This document shows positions 43,518 to 52,139 of a stretch of DNA of 64,000 bases, in pieces. The stretch comes from Kamptonema formosum PCC 10802 (GTDB lineage Bacteria > Cyanobacteriota > Cyanobacteriia > Cyanobacteriales > Oscillatoriaceae), in the NCBI RefSeq assembly GCF_000332335.1, contig NZ_KB235950.1:197927-261926 (forward strand). Reading direction: 5' to 3'. The notes under the pieces are model-generated. The model had not been told where the DNA came from. It worked only from the letters and a program-made list of their open reading frames with translations, and made no database searches. The translations under genes and the position numbers were made by a program. Numbering within the stretch: position 1 is the first letter of the stretch; each line of letters begins with the position of its first letter.

Positions 43518-45554
43518 ATGCGTATCCTGATGATTCAGCCCAATTATCACTCCGGGGGAGCGGAAATTGCCGGAAACTGGCCCCCTAGCTGGGTGCCCTA
43601 TGTCGGTGGCGCATTGAAGACAGCAGGATTCAGTGAAGTGCGTTTTGTGGATGCCATGACCAACTACATAGAAGACGCTGAATTAGCGGAAATCATCCGC
43701 GACTATCAGCCCAATGTAGTTCTGGCAACCGCAATTACGCCCATGATCTACAAGTCTCAGAACACGCTGAGGCTTGTGAGAGAGATCTGTCCCAATGCCA
43801 AGACGGTTATGGGAGGGGTTCACCCCACCTATATGTACCGGGACGTGCTGACTGACGCTCCTTGGATTGATTACATTATTCGGGGCGAGGGGGAAGAGAT
43901 TACCGTTAATTTACTGCGGGCGATCGCTGACGGGACGGATGAGCTAACTCGCCGCAATATCCTGGGCATTGCCTTTCTAGAAAATGGTAAAATCGTGGCA
44001 ACTCCCGCCCATCCCCCCATTAAGGATTTGAATACGCTCACCCCAGATTGGAGCCTGCTCGATTGGGAGAAATACATTTATACGCCTCTGAAGACGCGCG
44101 TGGCTGTCCCCAACTATTCGCGCGGCTGTCCTTTCCGCTGCCGGTTCTGCTCTCAGTGGAAATTCTGGCGCAAATACCGTTCCCGTTCACCGAAACACTT
44201 CGTGGATGAAATTGAACGGTTGGTGAGGGATTATAAAGTTGGGTTTTTCATCCTGGCGGATGAGGAGCCAACTATCAACAAATCCCGGTTTATGGCACTG
44301 TGCCGCGAACTCATCGACCGCAATCTGGGCGTACACTGGGGCATCAACACGCGAGTCACTGATGTTTTGCGGGATGAGAAGGAACTGCCCCTGTACCGGC
44401 AAGCCGGTCTGGTTCACGTTTCCTTGGGAACGGAAGCCGCCGCCCAGTTAAACCTCAATTTGTTCCGCAAAGAAACCACGATTGCTGACAACAAGCGCGC
44501 GGTTGAACTCCTGCGGCAAAACGGCATCCTTGCGGAAGTTCAATTCATCATGGGACTTCCCAACGAAACGCCAGAAACCATCGAGGAAACCTATCGCATG
44601 GCGCGGGACTGGAAGGCCGATATGGCCAACTGGAATATGTACACGCCTTGGCCCTTCTCGGAACTGTTTCAGGATTTAGCGGATAAAGTTGAAATTCGCG
44701 ATTACTCTCACTACAACTTCGTCACGCCCATCATTAAACCTGAAAATATGACCCGGGAGGAAGTTCTCAAAGGCGTCCTCCGCAATTACGCCCGGTTCTA
44801 TTCCTGGAAGTTTCTGGAGTATTGGTTTGAAAAAGATCCGTTCAAGCGCCGGTATTTGCTAGGATGTCTCTGGGCCTTTGTGAGAACTACTCTCAACAAA
44901 CGCTTCTACAACCTGAAGCGGGTGAAGCAGAAAGGTCTGCACACGGAAATTGAGTTTGGCTTTGACGAAGCTAAGATTCTCAGTCCGGAACAAATGGCTC
45001 AGATCAAACAGGAACGCCCCGCAGATATCGACTTTGTGGGAACGCTTTCCGCTTGCGGCGCTCCCAACGACTTGTTAGAAGGCGACACCTATACCAAAGC
45101 CCATCACCAGCATGATATAATTCAGGTGGCTGTGATTGAGGACGAGCAGCAAACTCGCATCGACTTGCGGGTGAACCTGCGGGCGCAAAATGGCATTGAA
45201 GTTGCTAGCGAAGCCACGAATGGTGAAACCGGCTTAGTGCTATTGGAATCTATTGATGTCGATGTGGCTGTTGTTGACAGCACTCTCCCAGATATGGAGC
45301 TGGACAAGTTCCTTCGCACAGCTCGCAAAGTTCAGGCAAATTCCTACGTGATTCCGTCCAAAATTCTGGTGCTGGTCGATCCCGACCGGCAAGAGGCGCT
45401 GTCCGCTACAGTGGCTGCCGGTGCCGATGGGTTTTGCTCCAAGAATGCTCCCACTCAACAATTAGCAGAGGCTGTTCGCATCACTCACCGGAATGGGAAA
45501 TACCGAGATCCTGCCCTCGCCCATCTCCTTCCTGCCGCCGTGACTGCCGGCTAA
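43518..45554 (+). CDS. BchE-like B12-binding radical SAM cyclase fused to a receiver domain
   Basis: The protein has 678 residues. Residues 1-150 are a B12-binding domain. The radical SAM motif Cys204-x3-Cys208-x2-Cys211 is CPFRCRFC. The domain to about 480 fits BchE (anaerobic Mg-protoporphyrin monomethyl ester cyclase). Residues about 535-665 are a response-regulator receiver domain: acidic Glu541/Asp542 (VIEDE), phospho-acceptor Asp587 (VVDSTLPDM) and Lys642 (CSKN). Ordinary BchE ends before this extension. The start has AAGGAGGAAGG upstream. The context with hemN and ho supports oxygen-independent tetrapyrrole synthesis. Confidence 0.85.
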   Translation: MRILMIQPNYHSGGAEIAGNWPPSWVPYVGGALKTAGFSEVRFVDAMTNYIEDAELAEIIRDYQPNVVLATAITPMIYKSQNTLRLVREICPNAKTVMGGVHPTYMYRDVLTDAPWIDYIIRGEGEEITVNLLRAIADGTDELTRRNILGIAFLENGKIVATPAHPPIKDLNTLTPDWSLLDWEKYIYTPLKTRVAVPNYSRGCPFRCRFCSQWKFWRKYRSRSPKHFVDEIERLVRDYKVGFFILADEEPTINKSRFMALCRELIDRNLGVHWGINTRVTDVLRDEKELPLYRQAGLVHVSLGTEAAAQLNLNLFRKETTIADNKRAVELLRQNGILAEVQFIMGLPNETPETIEETYRMARDWKADMANWNMYTPWPFSELFQDLADKVEIRDYSHYNFVTPIIKPENMTREEVLKGVLRNYARFYSWKFLEYWFEKDPFKRRYLLGCLWAFVRTTLNKRFYNLKRVKQKGLHTEIEFGFDEAKILSPEQMAQIKQERPADIDFVGTLSACGAPNDLLEGDTYTKAHHQHDIIQVAVIEDEQQTRIDLRVNLRAQNGIEVASEATNGETGLVLLESIDVDVAVVDSTLPDMELDKFLRTARKVQANSYVIPSKILVLVDPDRQEALSATVAAGADGFCSKNAPTQQLAEAVRITHRNGKYRDPALAHLLPAAVTAG

Positions 45555-45733
45555 ATGACTTTTCTGAAATTTCCTAAGAGCCAGTTTAGAGGGGATTGAC
45601 ACACAAAAAGTGAAGTCACAAAACACCGGGTTTCTTTGCAGGAGAAACCCGATTACTGGACCATTCGCTGTCGGAAAAATTCCTGTATAAACACGCTCTT
45701 AGCTGGCTCAAATTTGTGGTTGAGGAACTATTT

Positions 45734-46579
45734 ATGACATTTGACTCGCTGCCCACATCTCCTGAGAATCAACCCAGTATAAATTGGACCATTGTCTTCT
45801 TTTTCACCAGCGTACACCTCCTCGCCTTATTGGCTCCCTGGTTTTTCTCCTGGCGAGCATTAGGTGTCACCTTATTGCTGCACTGGTTTTTAGGCAGTAT
45901 CGGCATTTGTTTGGGCTATCACCGGCTCTTGAGTCACCGCAGTTTTCAAGTCCCACAATGGCTGGAGTATGCACTCGCATTTATCGGTGCGCTCGCACTT
46001 CAGGGAGGCCCCATTTTCTGGTCAGCCGGACACCGGTTGCATCACGCCTATACCGAGGATGAATACAAAGATCCCTATTCCGCTCGCAAGGGATTTTGGT
46101 GGAGCCATCTGCTGTGGATGATCTATCCCCGGCAAGAATTCTTTAACTACGAACAGTACAAGCGATTCGCTCCCGATCTCGTCCGGCAGCCCTTTTACTG
46201 TTGGCTCGACCGCTACTATCTTTTCCTGCAAATCCCTCTAGGGCTTCTGCTCTATGCTTTAGGGGGCTGGTCGTTTGTAATTTATGGTGTTTTTATGCGA
46301 GCGGTTTTGCTCTGGCACAGCACCTGGTTTATCAACTCAGTCACCCATGTTTGGGGATACCGGACATTTGAAACTAAGGATAATTCCCGCAATCTCTGGT
46401 GGGCAGCAATTTGCACCTATGGAGAAGGTTGGCACAACAACCACCACGCTTACCCTAATGTAGCAAAAGCCGGCTGGCGCTGGTGGGAAGTGGATGTTAC
46501 TTGGTGGGCGATTTGGCTCCTGAAAACCCTGGGTCTGGCAACAAAAGTTGTTATGCCCCCCGCAAAAAGCGCCACTTAG
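45734..46579 (+). CDS. acyl-lipid/acyl-CoA delta-9-type fatty acid desaturase
   Basis: The protein has 281 residues from ATG 45734 (a GTG at 45716 would add six). The three histidine boxes are HRLLSH, HRLHH and HNNHH. Four membrane segments are visible. It is similar to DesC-type desaturases. It requires O2, so its place at the edge of the low-oxygen set may be coincidental. It is preceded by half-palindromes of the GAAACC family (45626-45653). Confidence 0.9.
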   Translation: MTFDSLPTSPENQPSINWTIVFFFTSVHLLALLAPWFFSWRALGVTLLLHWFLGSIGICLGYHRLLSHRSFQVPQWLEYALAFIGALALQGGPIFWSAGHRLHHAYTEDEYKDPYSARKGFWWSHLLWMIYPRQEFFNYEQYKRFAPDLVRQPFYCWLDRYYLFLQIPLGLLLYALGGWSFVIYGVFMRAVLLWHSTWFINSVTHVWGYRTFETKDNSRNLWWAAICTYGEGWHNNHHAYPNVAKAGWRWWEVDVTWWAIWLLKTLGLATKVVMPPAKSAT

Positions 46580-46640
46580 GGATAAGTGCGGTTAAATCCC
46601 CACAATTTCAATTTATAGCGGTTCTCATTTAGTGAGGTAA

Positions 46641-46673
46641 AGAAACCCGGTTTCTTCAAGAAACCGGCTTTCT
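46641..46673. repeat. GAAACC(C)GGTTTC palindrome after desaturase
   Basis: AGAAACCCGGTTTCTT and AAGAAACCGGCTTTCT, 61 bp after the desaturase stop and between convergent genes. It is a possible bidirectional terminator. Flanking direct repeats GCGGTTAAATCCCCACA(A/G)TTTCAATTT occur at 46588-46614 and about 46706-46732. Confidence 0.65.
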
Positions 46674-46806
46674 GGCAGTTCATCCAACTGAGAAACGCGA
46701 TAAGTGCGGTTAAATCCCCACAGTTTCAATTTTGCCTTGCGTCAGCATAACCCCCCCTGACTAAGCCGGTATGGGGGGAGTCATCTTGGTGTGATTTATT
46801 TAAATT

Positions 46807-47346
46807 TCAGCGCCCGATTCCAGAAAGGCTGCCGGTGCAGCGCTCAAAAGCTCTTAAGTGGTTATTTTGAGAGACATAGCGGAGTTGGGTAAAGGCAGCT
46901 TTCAGGTCAGGAGTCTGGATAAAGCCGAGAAAATTGTCGTACATTTTTACATTGGCAATTTCTGCTTCCACTCCCATTTGACACGCCGCTTGCAAGGTGT
47001 CGGGAGCTGCAACTTTTCCAGCAAAGCTGTCTTCTGGAATTGGCAGCCCGTACTGAGCGAACAAATTCTCCCACAGCTTAATGTGCCGGCCTTCAGCTTG
47101 AACAATGTTGCTAAACGGACGCACCTTGCCAAACTTTTCTATGACAGCCGCATAAAAAGCTCTGGCTCGATATTCGTCGTTAATCGCTTCCACCATCGCT
47201 TGTTGCGCTCTGTCATCTAGTGGAGTGCTAGCAACAGCATTAGTATTGACTGCAGCAGTCGCAACCGTCACAGCGCACAAACCCGCTGCAGCATACCGGT
47301 GGCAGTCAGACTTTTTACCTTTTCCAAAACGGTGCCGGTGATTCAC
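46807..47346 (-). CDS. exported ferritin-like DUF2202-type diiron protein
   Basis: The protein has 179 residues from GTG 47346, chosen because GGAGGT lies 5 nt upstream. The in-frame TTG at 47361 overlaps that site. The N-terminal basic-hydrophobic segment (AAAGLCAVTVATAAVNTNAVAS) looks like a signal peptide. Four helices carry the carboxylate/His ligands (EAINDEYRARAFY, EGRHIKLWE, EAEIANVKMYD, QNNHLRAFERC). The function is unknown, possibly peroxide or iron related. Confidence 0.8.
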   Translation of the reverse strand: MNHRHRFGKGKKSDCHRYAAAGLCAVTVATAAVNTNAVASTPLDDRAQQAMVEAINDEYRARAFYAAVIEKFGKVRPFSNIVQAEGRHIKLWENLFAQYGLPIPEDSFAGKVAAPDTLQAACQMGVEAEIANVKMYDNFLGFIQTPDLKAAFTQLRYVSQNNHLRAFERCTGSLSGIGR

Positions 47347-47437
47347 ACTTTTTACCTCCAAATTTAGCCCAATATTATATTTCTATTGTCTCGCCGCCGA
47401 ACTCCCCTAGCACTCAAATGCCAGGAGCCAGTTTTTC

Positions 47438-47944
47438 TCAGGCTTTTCCCCGCTCTAGGGGCTCACCCGCCGCTTTCCACCCTTGAACGCTCGGCGGAAA
47501 CCCCCGCACGTTTTTGTATCCCAGCATTTGCAGCGCCATCACCCCCATTGCGCTGCGGTAGCCGGTGGCGCAATACAAAACAGCGGGGCGATTTTGGGGA
47601 ATTCTGTCAAGGTTTTGGGTTAAAGTTCGCAGGGGAATATTAATCGCACCGGCAATGTGACCGGCTGCGTATTCCGCCGGCTCTCGCACGTCAACGAGCA
47701 GGGCGCTCTCCCTTTGAATCAGGGATTTTAAAGCATCTACCTTCATCACGGTATAATATCCCCTAGGAATTGAACCCAGATAGCGGTCAATCTCCCCGAA
47801 TACATTCTCGCTGAAGGTGGCAACTCCTTCCGGCGCTCCCACAGTTGCGCTAGCCGCCAGCGCTGCCGGTGTTGGGTTGAGAGTGCCGGCGGGCAAAAAA
47901 GACAGGCACAGCCCGAACAAGACAGTCAAGAACAATTTTAGCAT
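47438..47944 (-). CDS. exported single-domain rhodanese
   Basis: The protein has 168 residues from ATG 47944 (an upstream GTG at 47959 is possible). A signal peptide (MLKLFLTVLFGLCLSFLPAG) is followed by a rhodanese domain with active-site Cys125 in the loop CATGYRSA and the motif VDVREPAEYAAGHIAGAINIP. It transfers sulfane sulfur, here probably in the periplasm or lumen. This fits the sulfide-oxidation island. Confidence 0.87.
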   Translation of the reverse strand: MLKLFLTVLFGLCLSFLPAGTLNPTPAALAASATVGAPEGVATFSENVFGEIDRYLGSIPRGYYTVMKVDALKSLIQRESALLVDVREPAEYAAGHIAGAINIPLRTLTQNLDRIPQNRPAVLYCATGYRSAMGVMALQMLGYKNVRGFPPSVQGWKAAGEPLERGKA

Positions 47945-48216
47945 GTTTGACGCTCCCACATGGCAAATCTGTTTGAGAGAGTGTTTATATCGCGGTTCTC
48001 AGTTGGATGAACTATAGCCTTTGAAACCCGGTTTCTTTTAGAAACCGGGTTTCTCAGTCCCTCACAAAGGATGAGAAACGCGATAAACAAAACGTGAAGT
48101 AGGGGCGGGTTGACTAATATTCTACACTTCGTACAGACATCTTGACTGAACCCGCCCCTACTAGAAACTGCGGGCGGCCACGGGGACCGCCCCTACAGGC
48201 CGTGTGCCTGATATTA
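47945..48216. repeat. inverted repeats between rhodanese and reductase genes
   Basis: A GAAACCCGGTTTC-type palindrome spans 48023-48053. A stem GTAGGGGCGGGTT...AACCCGCCCCTAC spans 48100-48162, followed by GGGCGG...CCGCCCCTAC. No gene is seen. Confidence 0.6.
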
Positions 48217-49218
48217 TTATCCCACCACAGCAGAGAGATTTTCTTCCCACCGGCGAGCCCCCCGCTCGCGCCGAATGTCCCGCCAAATTTGCGTCGCTGC
48301 TAGCGCCCCGTCGCCCACTGCAATCGCCACTTGATTTAACCCCACCTTTAAATCTCCAATGGCAAAAATTCTTGGGTGAGACGTGCGGCACATTTTATCT
48401 GTCACCACATTCTCCCCCTTCACCTCTAAGTGGATGTCTTTCAGATAGGTGTTGTGATAGCGCGAACCCATCGAAATCAAGCCGGTTTCCAACTCGACTG
48501 CCGAGCCGTCCACTAACTCAACCCCTGTCATCTTGTGGTTCTCTCCCAAAAATTGCTTAATCGGCGTTTCCACAAGACGATACCCGTGATCGCGCAGTTT
48601 CGCCTTCAATGCCTCGCTGACTTCAAACGCCCCGTGAGTGAACACCGTAATGTAAGGCGTGAACCAGCTCACAGCAAACACCATGTCTTCAATGCTCGCC
48701 TCGGTGCCGGCAAAAAACCCGCATTTTTTGTCGGTCATTTCGTAGCCGTCGCACACCATACAGACGTGCAAGTTGTAGCCAGCATACTCATAGACGTTCC
48801 GCATATCGTCTAAGGCCGGCAGGTGGTCGATAATGCCGCTGGCAGCAATTAAATATTTACAGCGTAACACGGGGTAAATACTGTTTTGCCGGCCCACTTT
48901 CACCCGCACGGCAAACGTTTCTCCCTCATCCACCACTTCCTCAACGTAACCGTTCAGAAAATCTCCCGCCAAACTGGCGTAGTGTTCCTTCCCTCGCTGC
49001 AGCAGCTCTCGCCCCGGCGTGTCTGGTGGCAGCCCCAAATAATTATGCAGCTCTTGCATCCAAAAAGAACGCGCTTTCCCTTTATCAATAATCAAACTGG
49101 ACAGGTGGAAGCGCTGCAAGTAAATACCGGCAGACAGCCCGCCCGCACCTCCGCCCACCACGATCGCATCATAAGTATGGTTCAGGCGCTCGGAGAGATT
49201 ATTCTTGGACAGTTGCAT
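48217..49218 (-). CDS. thioredoxin reductase-like FAD/NAD(P) oxidoreductase
   Basis: The protein has 333 residues. The FAD motif is VVGGGAGGLSAGIYL. A redox CxxC is kept as Cys153-x2-Cys156 (CMVCDGYE). The C-terminal FAD motif is FAIGDLKVGLNQ. The NADPH-site GxGxxA is unusual (GFFAGTEASIED), so the electron donor may not be standard. A promoter with the island operator lies directly upstream, so it is probably induced with sqr and hdr. It could reduce a thioredoxin, glutaredoxin or persulfide. Confidence 0.82.
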   Translation of the reverse strand: MQLSKNNLSERLNHTYDAIVVGGGAGGLSAGIYLQRFHLSSLIIDKGKARSFWMQELHNYLGLPPDTPGRELLQRGKEHYASLAGDFLNGYVEEVVDEGETFAVRVKVGRQNSIYPVLRCKYLIAASGIIDHLPALDDMRNVYEYAGYNLHVCMVCDGYEMTDKKCGFFAGTEASIEDMVFAVSWFTPYITVFTHGAFEVSEALKAKLRDHGYRLVETPIKQFLGENHKMTGVELVDGSAVELETGLISMGSRYHNTYLKDIHLEVKGENVVTDKMCRTSHPRIFAIGDLKVGLNQVAIAVGDGALAATQIWRDIRRERGARRWEENLSAVVG

Positions 49219-49238
49219 GAGCCAACCTTCCTTGACTG

Positions 49239-49284
49239 TAACACTATACAGTTATATCTTAGCTAGCCGCAGCTCGTCTGTCAA
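49239..49284 (-). promoter_or_regulatory. promoter and operator-like repeat of the reductase gene
   Basis: On the minus strand the -35 TTGACA (49284-49279), a 17-bp spacer and -10 TAAGAT (49261-49256) are followed at once by the repeat. The repeat reads TAACACTATACAGTTATA on the plus strand (49239-49256). It matches the ACTATA-N3-TNATAT core seen at sqr, ethe1, psbA and hdr. Confidence 0.6.
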
Positions 49285-49391
49285 CCGCCCTCCCACTGGG
49301 CGTTCCAGGCTCTGGAGGCGGACTCCCACCGGCACCGCCCGCCCCAATCCGGCAGCGCCCGCACTCCCCAATTGTGCGCTGCCCAGCTCGG

Positions 49392-49480
49392 TGAAGCGCC
49401 AAATTCAGCCAAATCCCCGATCCCTCGCCCTGTGCCGGCGGACAAATTTCGCTCGATTCGCCCTCACTCCTACCCCAGCG
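49392..49480 (+). pseudogene. third remnant of the Uma2 3' end and flank
   Basis: GCCAAATTCAGCCAAATCCC, then a GTGCCGGC(G/A)GACAAATT...CGATTC.CCCTCAC pattern, matches the ends and downstream flanks of the Uma2 genes at 24970-25045 and 25963-26040. Only about 90 bp remains. It shows that the Uma2/sulP duplication family once had a further copy or donor here. Confidence 0.75.
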
Positions 49481-49832
49481 CCACCACACCCGCCGGCAAA
49501 TCCGCCAGCAGTCGCTTCACTCTCAACCAAGGCGCACCCATGAGAATTTCCCTAAATCCCGCACCGGCAACGACTGGAATAGTAAACTCCTGTTCATCTA
49601 ATAGCACTTTTCCCAAGTAGGTATTAAGAGTCGTTTCACCCATTGCGGTTATCAAATTCCTTGTCTCAACACTAGGCTACTCCAGAGCCTCTAAATCCTG
49701 GTCGTTAATTGCCAGCCACTCTGTAGAGCCGGTATCCAGCAGCGCACTGACCGGGAATATCTCGCCACTGGCAGCAATCAACCCAATCTCACAAAATAAC
49801 TGTCCCCTCTCATCAAACTCACCTTGAATCAT
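49470..49832 (-). pseudogene. clan AA retropepsin-like aspartic protease gene with a nonsense codon
   Basis: Reading from ATG 49832 gives MIQGEFDERGQLF..., then the active-site motif LLDTGSTEWLAIN. An in-frame TAG follows at codon 52 (49679-49677), where related proteins have Trp (TGG). The frame continues intact with TTLNTYLGKVLLDEQEFTIP, VVAGAGFREILMG and ends LPAGVVALG. A single base change thus appears to have inactivated an otherwise whole 120-residue gene. Alternatively a short C-terminal product could restart at ATG 49655. Confidence 0.8.
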
Positions 49833-50796
49833 AGCCTTCCGCAGACTCCTGTTTCATTGATACAGAAGATGGCAAATATAGCAGAGTGATGCTTCTCTCG
49901 CACTTGGGTTAAGGCTACTATTTTATCTTTATCAATGAAATACTCCCCTCATTGTGCAAAACTTCCCCGTGCGCGGTCACAATACTGCCATAGGCAAAAG
50001 TCATATTGTGTGCTATAATAATCCCTTGGATCGCAGCGAACACACCGGCTTCAATCTGGGTGCCATCGGGAACGCCGCACCAGCCCCAATCAGACCGGCG
50101 ATTTCCTGGCGCGCCGGCATTTCCGCATGCCAGAGCGCGCTTTTCGGGGGCGGAGCGTCTGCGAACAGTTCCAGCCGGCCCGCTTCCTGACGAATGGCCG
50201 CGCCCTCTTTGGGCGCACCGGCAAAATAAAGGAAGTGACTCAACCGCGCGAAACGGAAACTAATTTGCCGAAAAATTGCGCGGCGGGCGGCTTCCTGACC
50301 AGAGCGTGACAGGGAAATCAACCAGCGCCGCCAATTGCTGCCGGCGGTGGCGGAGTGCCGGTGCCTTGGCAATCCGTGTGAATTTCTATCATTGGGATTT
50401 ATGGGGAGATAGCATCAATAAAAACAGCGATTCATTACAGGGCCTCGGGCCTCGGGCATCGGGCGCGGCTACATTAAATGTATCTAACTTGCATTGCCTA
50501 CTTTCCTGTCGCCGCAGTTGCGCAACGTGCAATAACCGTATTTCAATGAAAAGCCGCTCGCCTCAGGCTCCGCACCCAATGAGTATTGCGCAACTTATAT
50601 GTAGGATAGCTTGTCTCGTGTCGCTAAACTGCGGCAATTGAGTTACCCATGCCCAATGCGATGATGCCCAATGCCTCGAACTGGATGTCAGGCTGAACTG
50701 TTTTTTCAGGATTTTCATTTAACTCTCAAGATACAGAGCCATTATTTTAGATTTTAGAGTCTAAAGTTTGGCGGTTGCAAACATCGAAAAAAACCT
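49833..50796. other. gene-poor region
   Basis: I see no supported gene. The GC-rich part (50040-50370) has overlapping open frames on both strands without recognisable motifs and may be a decayed gene. GGGCCTC(G)GGC-type repeats lie at 50440-50463 and an AT-rich stretch at 50700-50796 precedes the next gene. Confidence 0.4.
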
Positions 50797-51231
50797 ATGG
50801 TAAACTGTGAGAAAACTTATCGAAACCCTCTCGGGCCGGCGGACTGGCCAATTGAGCGGCTGCCTGGACTGACACCTCAAGACAAATCCCAACTGCAGGA
50901 GTGCGGGATTGCCACAACTGGGCAACTGCTCCGAAAAGCCGGCACCCCAGCGAGCAGGCAGGCGCTGGCCAATCGCTTGCAGACTCACATTCAGCACGTT
51001 AATAAATGGGTAGTTCTGGCGGAGCTAGCGCGCATCCCCAGCGTCGGGTGCCAGTATTGCGGACTGTTGCTGCATGCCGGTGTGGGTTCTGTCGCCCAGC
51101 TCGCTCAGATGCCGGCGCAGCGATTGCACCAGCAAATTTTGCGACTGCAAGTCGCCACCATGCAGCGCCGAGACCTCTGCCCCTCGGTCGGGGAAGTGGA
51201 ACAGTGGATTCAGCAAGCCCGTTTGCTGTAA
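50797..51231 (+). CDS. DUF4332 (helix-hairpin-helix-like) protein
   Basis: The protein has 144 residues, soluble. Two similar halves fit DUF4332: an IERLPGLTPQDKSQLQECGI unit with TTGQLLRKAG, and an LARIPSVGCQYCGLLLHAGV unit with SVAQLAQM. These resemble the HhH folds that bind DNA non-specifically. It is widespread in cyanobacteria with no known role. It is convergent with the TetR gene. Confidence 0.8.
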   Translation: MVNCEKTYRNPLGPADWPIERLPGLTPQDKSQLQECGIATTGQLLRKAGTPASRQALANRLQTHIQHVNKWVVLAELARIPSVGCQYCGLLLHAGVGSVAQLAQMPAQRLHQQILRLQVATMQRRDLCPSVGEVEQWIQQARLL

Positions 51232-51244
51232 CACACTCTGGAGG

Positions 51245-51276
51245 CGAGACATGTCGCACAGACGCGACATGTCGCG
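51245..51276. repeat. direct repeat of a palindromic ACATGTCGC unit
   Basis: GCGAGACATGTCGCACAGAC is followed by GCGACATGTCGCGC. The second unit contains the perfect 12-bp palindrome GCGACATGTCGC. It lies between the 3' ends of convergent genes (DUF4332 and TetR), which favours a terminator or repeat over an operator. Confidence 0.55.
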
Positions 51277-51349
51277 CTCACACACTCCTGACACCCCACA
51301 CAGAACCTTTTTCAGAGGGCGGGGAAAACACCTCTCGGTCGGAACCGCT

Positions 51350-51970
51350 TTACCCCCCATCCTTCTTGAGCACCCCATTGAGGAAAATATCAGCCAGTCC
51401 TTCTGCCATTTCCAGCATCGCTTTCGGGGAAGTGTCCTCCTCCAACAGGGTGCTGTGGCTAAAACCAGCCACCGCAAACATCCCCAAAAAGACTTGCGCC
51501 ACAATCCGGGGGTTCATTTGGCGATAAACGCCGCGCTCCATCGCCGTTTGGAAAAACGCCTCAGCCACATCCGTCATTTTGGCAATCACTTCCGCCTGAA
51601 TGCGCTCGCGCAAGTCGGGGTGGAACTGGGCCTCTAGAAAACAGACGCGCATCATATCAACATTCTGCTGCATGTGCAGCATCCGCCGGCGCATCACCTG
51701 CGCCACCGCCTTATAGCTGCCCATTTCGCTCAGTTCCGTCAGCAAGTCAGTGAGAATTTCCACCCATCCCTGAGTCGCCACCTCCACCAAAATGGCCTTT
51801 TTACTGGGAAAATGGCGAAATAGGGTGCCTTCCGCCACCCCAGCCGCACTGGCCAGGTCACGGGTGGTGGTGCCGTCGTAGCCCTTGTGGGCGAACAGCC
51901 GCTGCGCCGAGCGCAAGATGCGGGTGCGCGTCTGGGCTTCTGACTGAGGGGGCCGGTTAAACACACGCAT
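51350..51970 (-). CDS. TetR/AcrR family transcriptional regulator
   Basis: The protein has 206 residues. The N-terminal HTH is at about 15-65 (RILRSAQRLFAHKGYDGTTT, DLASAAGVAEGTLFRHFPSK). The C-terminal ligand domain is all-helical with two histidine/methionine-rich stretches (RRMLHMQQNVDMMRV). It is divergent from the M16 peptidase operon across 169 bp and may regulate it or itself. Confidence 0.88.
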   Translation of the reverse strand: MRVFNRPPQSEAQTRTRILRSAQRLFAHKGYDGTTTRDLASAAGVAEGTLFRHFPSKKAILVEVATQGWVEILTDLLTELSEMGSYKAVAQVMRRRMLHMQQNVDMMRVCFLEAQFHPDLRERIQAEVIAKMTDVAEAFFQTAMERGVYRQMNPRIVAQVFLGMFAVAGFSHSTLLEEDTSPKAMLEMAEGLADIFLNGVLKKDGG

Positions 51971-52139
51971 AGAAATGGACTAATAGTTGCGATTAGAATT
52001 TGTAGAGTTATTGTCCTACGCCTAGAGTGAGATTCTCCAAAACTGTCATCAAACGTTAAGCTCGATCGCTGTTCTTAAAATACCCAAGGCCCTCTGTAAT
52101 TTTTTATCCTGGAAATAGCACCGCTTGAATCTGTATTTT

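Noticed and set aside
50013..50372. 119-codon minus-strand frame in the gap before the DUF4332 gene
   Set aside because: It is Ala/Arg-rich with no motif and competing frames on the other strand; support is too weak to call a gene.
51245..51276. Operator for the TetR regulator
   Set aside because: It lies downstream of the tetR gene between two convergent 3' ends; the likely regulatory region is 51971-52139, where no clear palindrome was seen.
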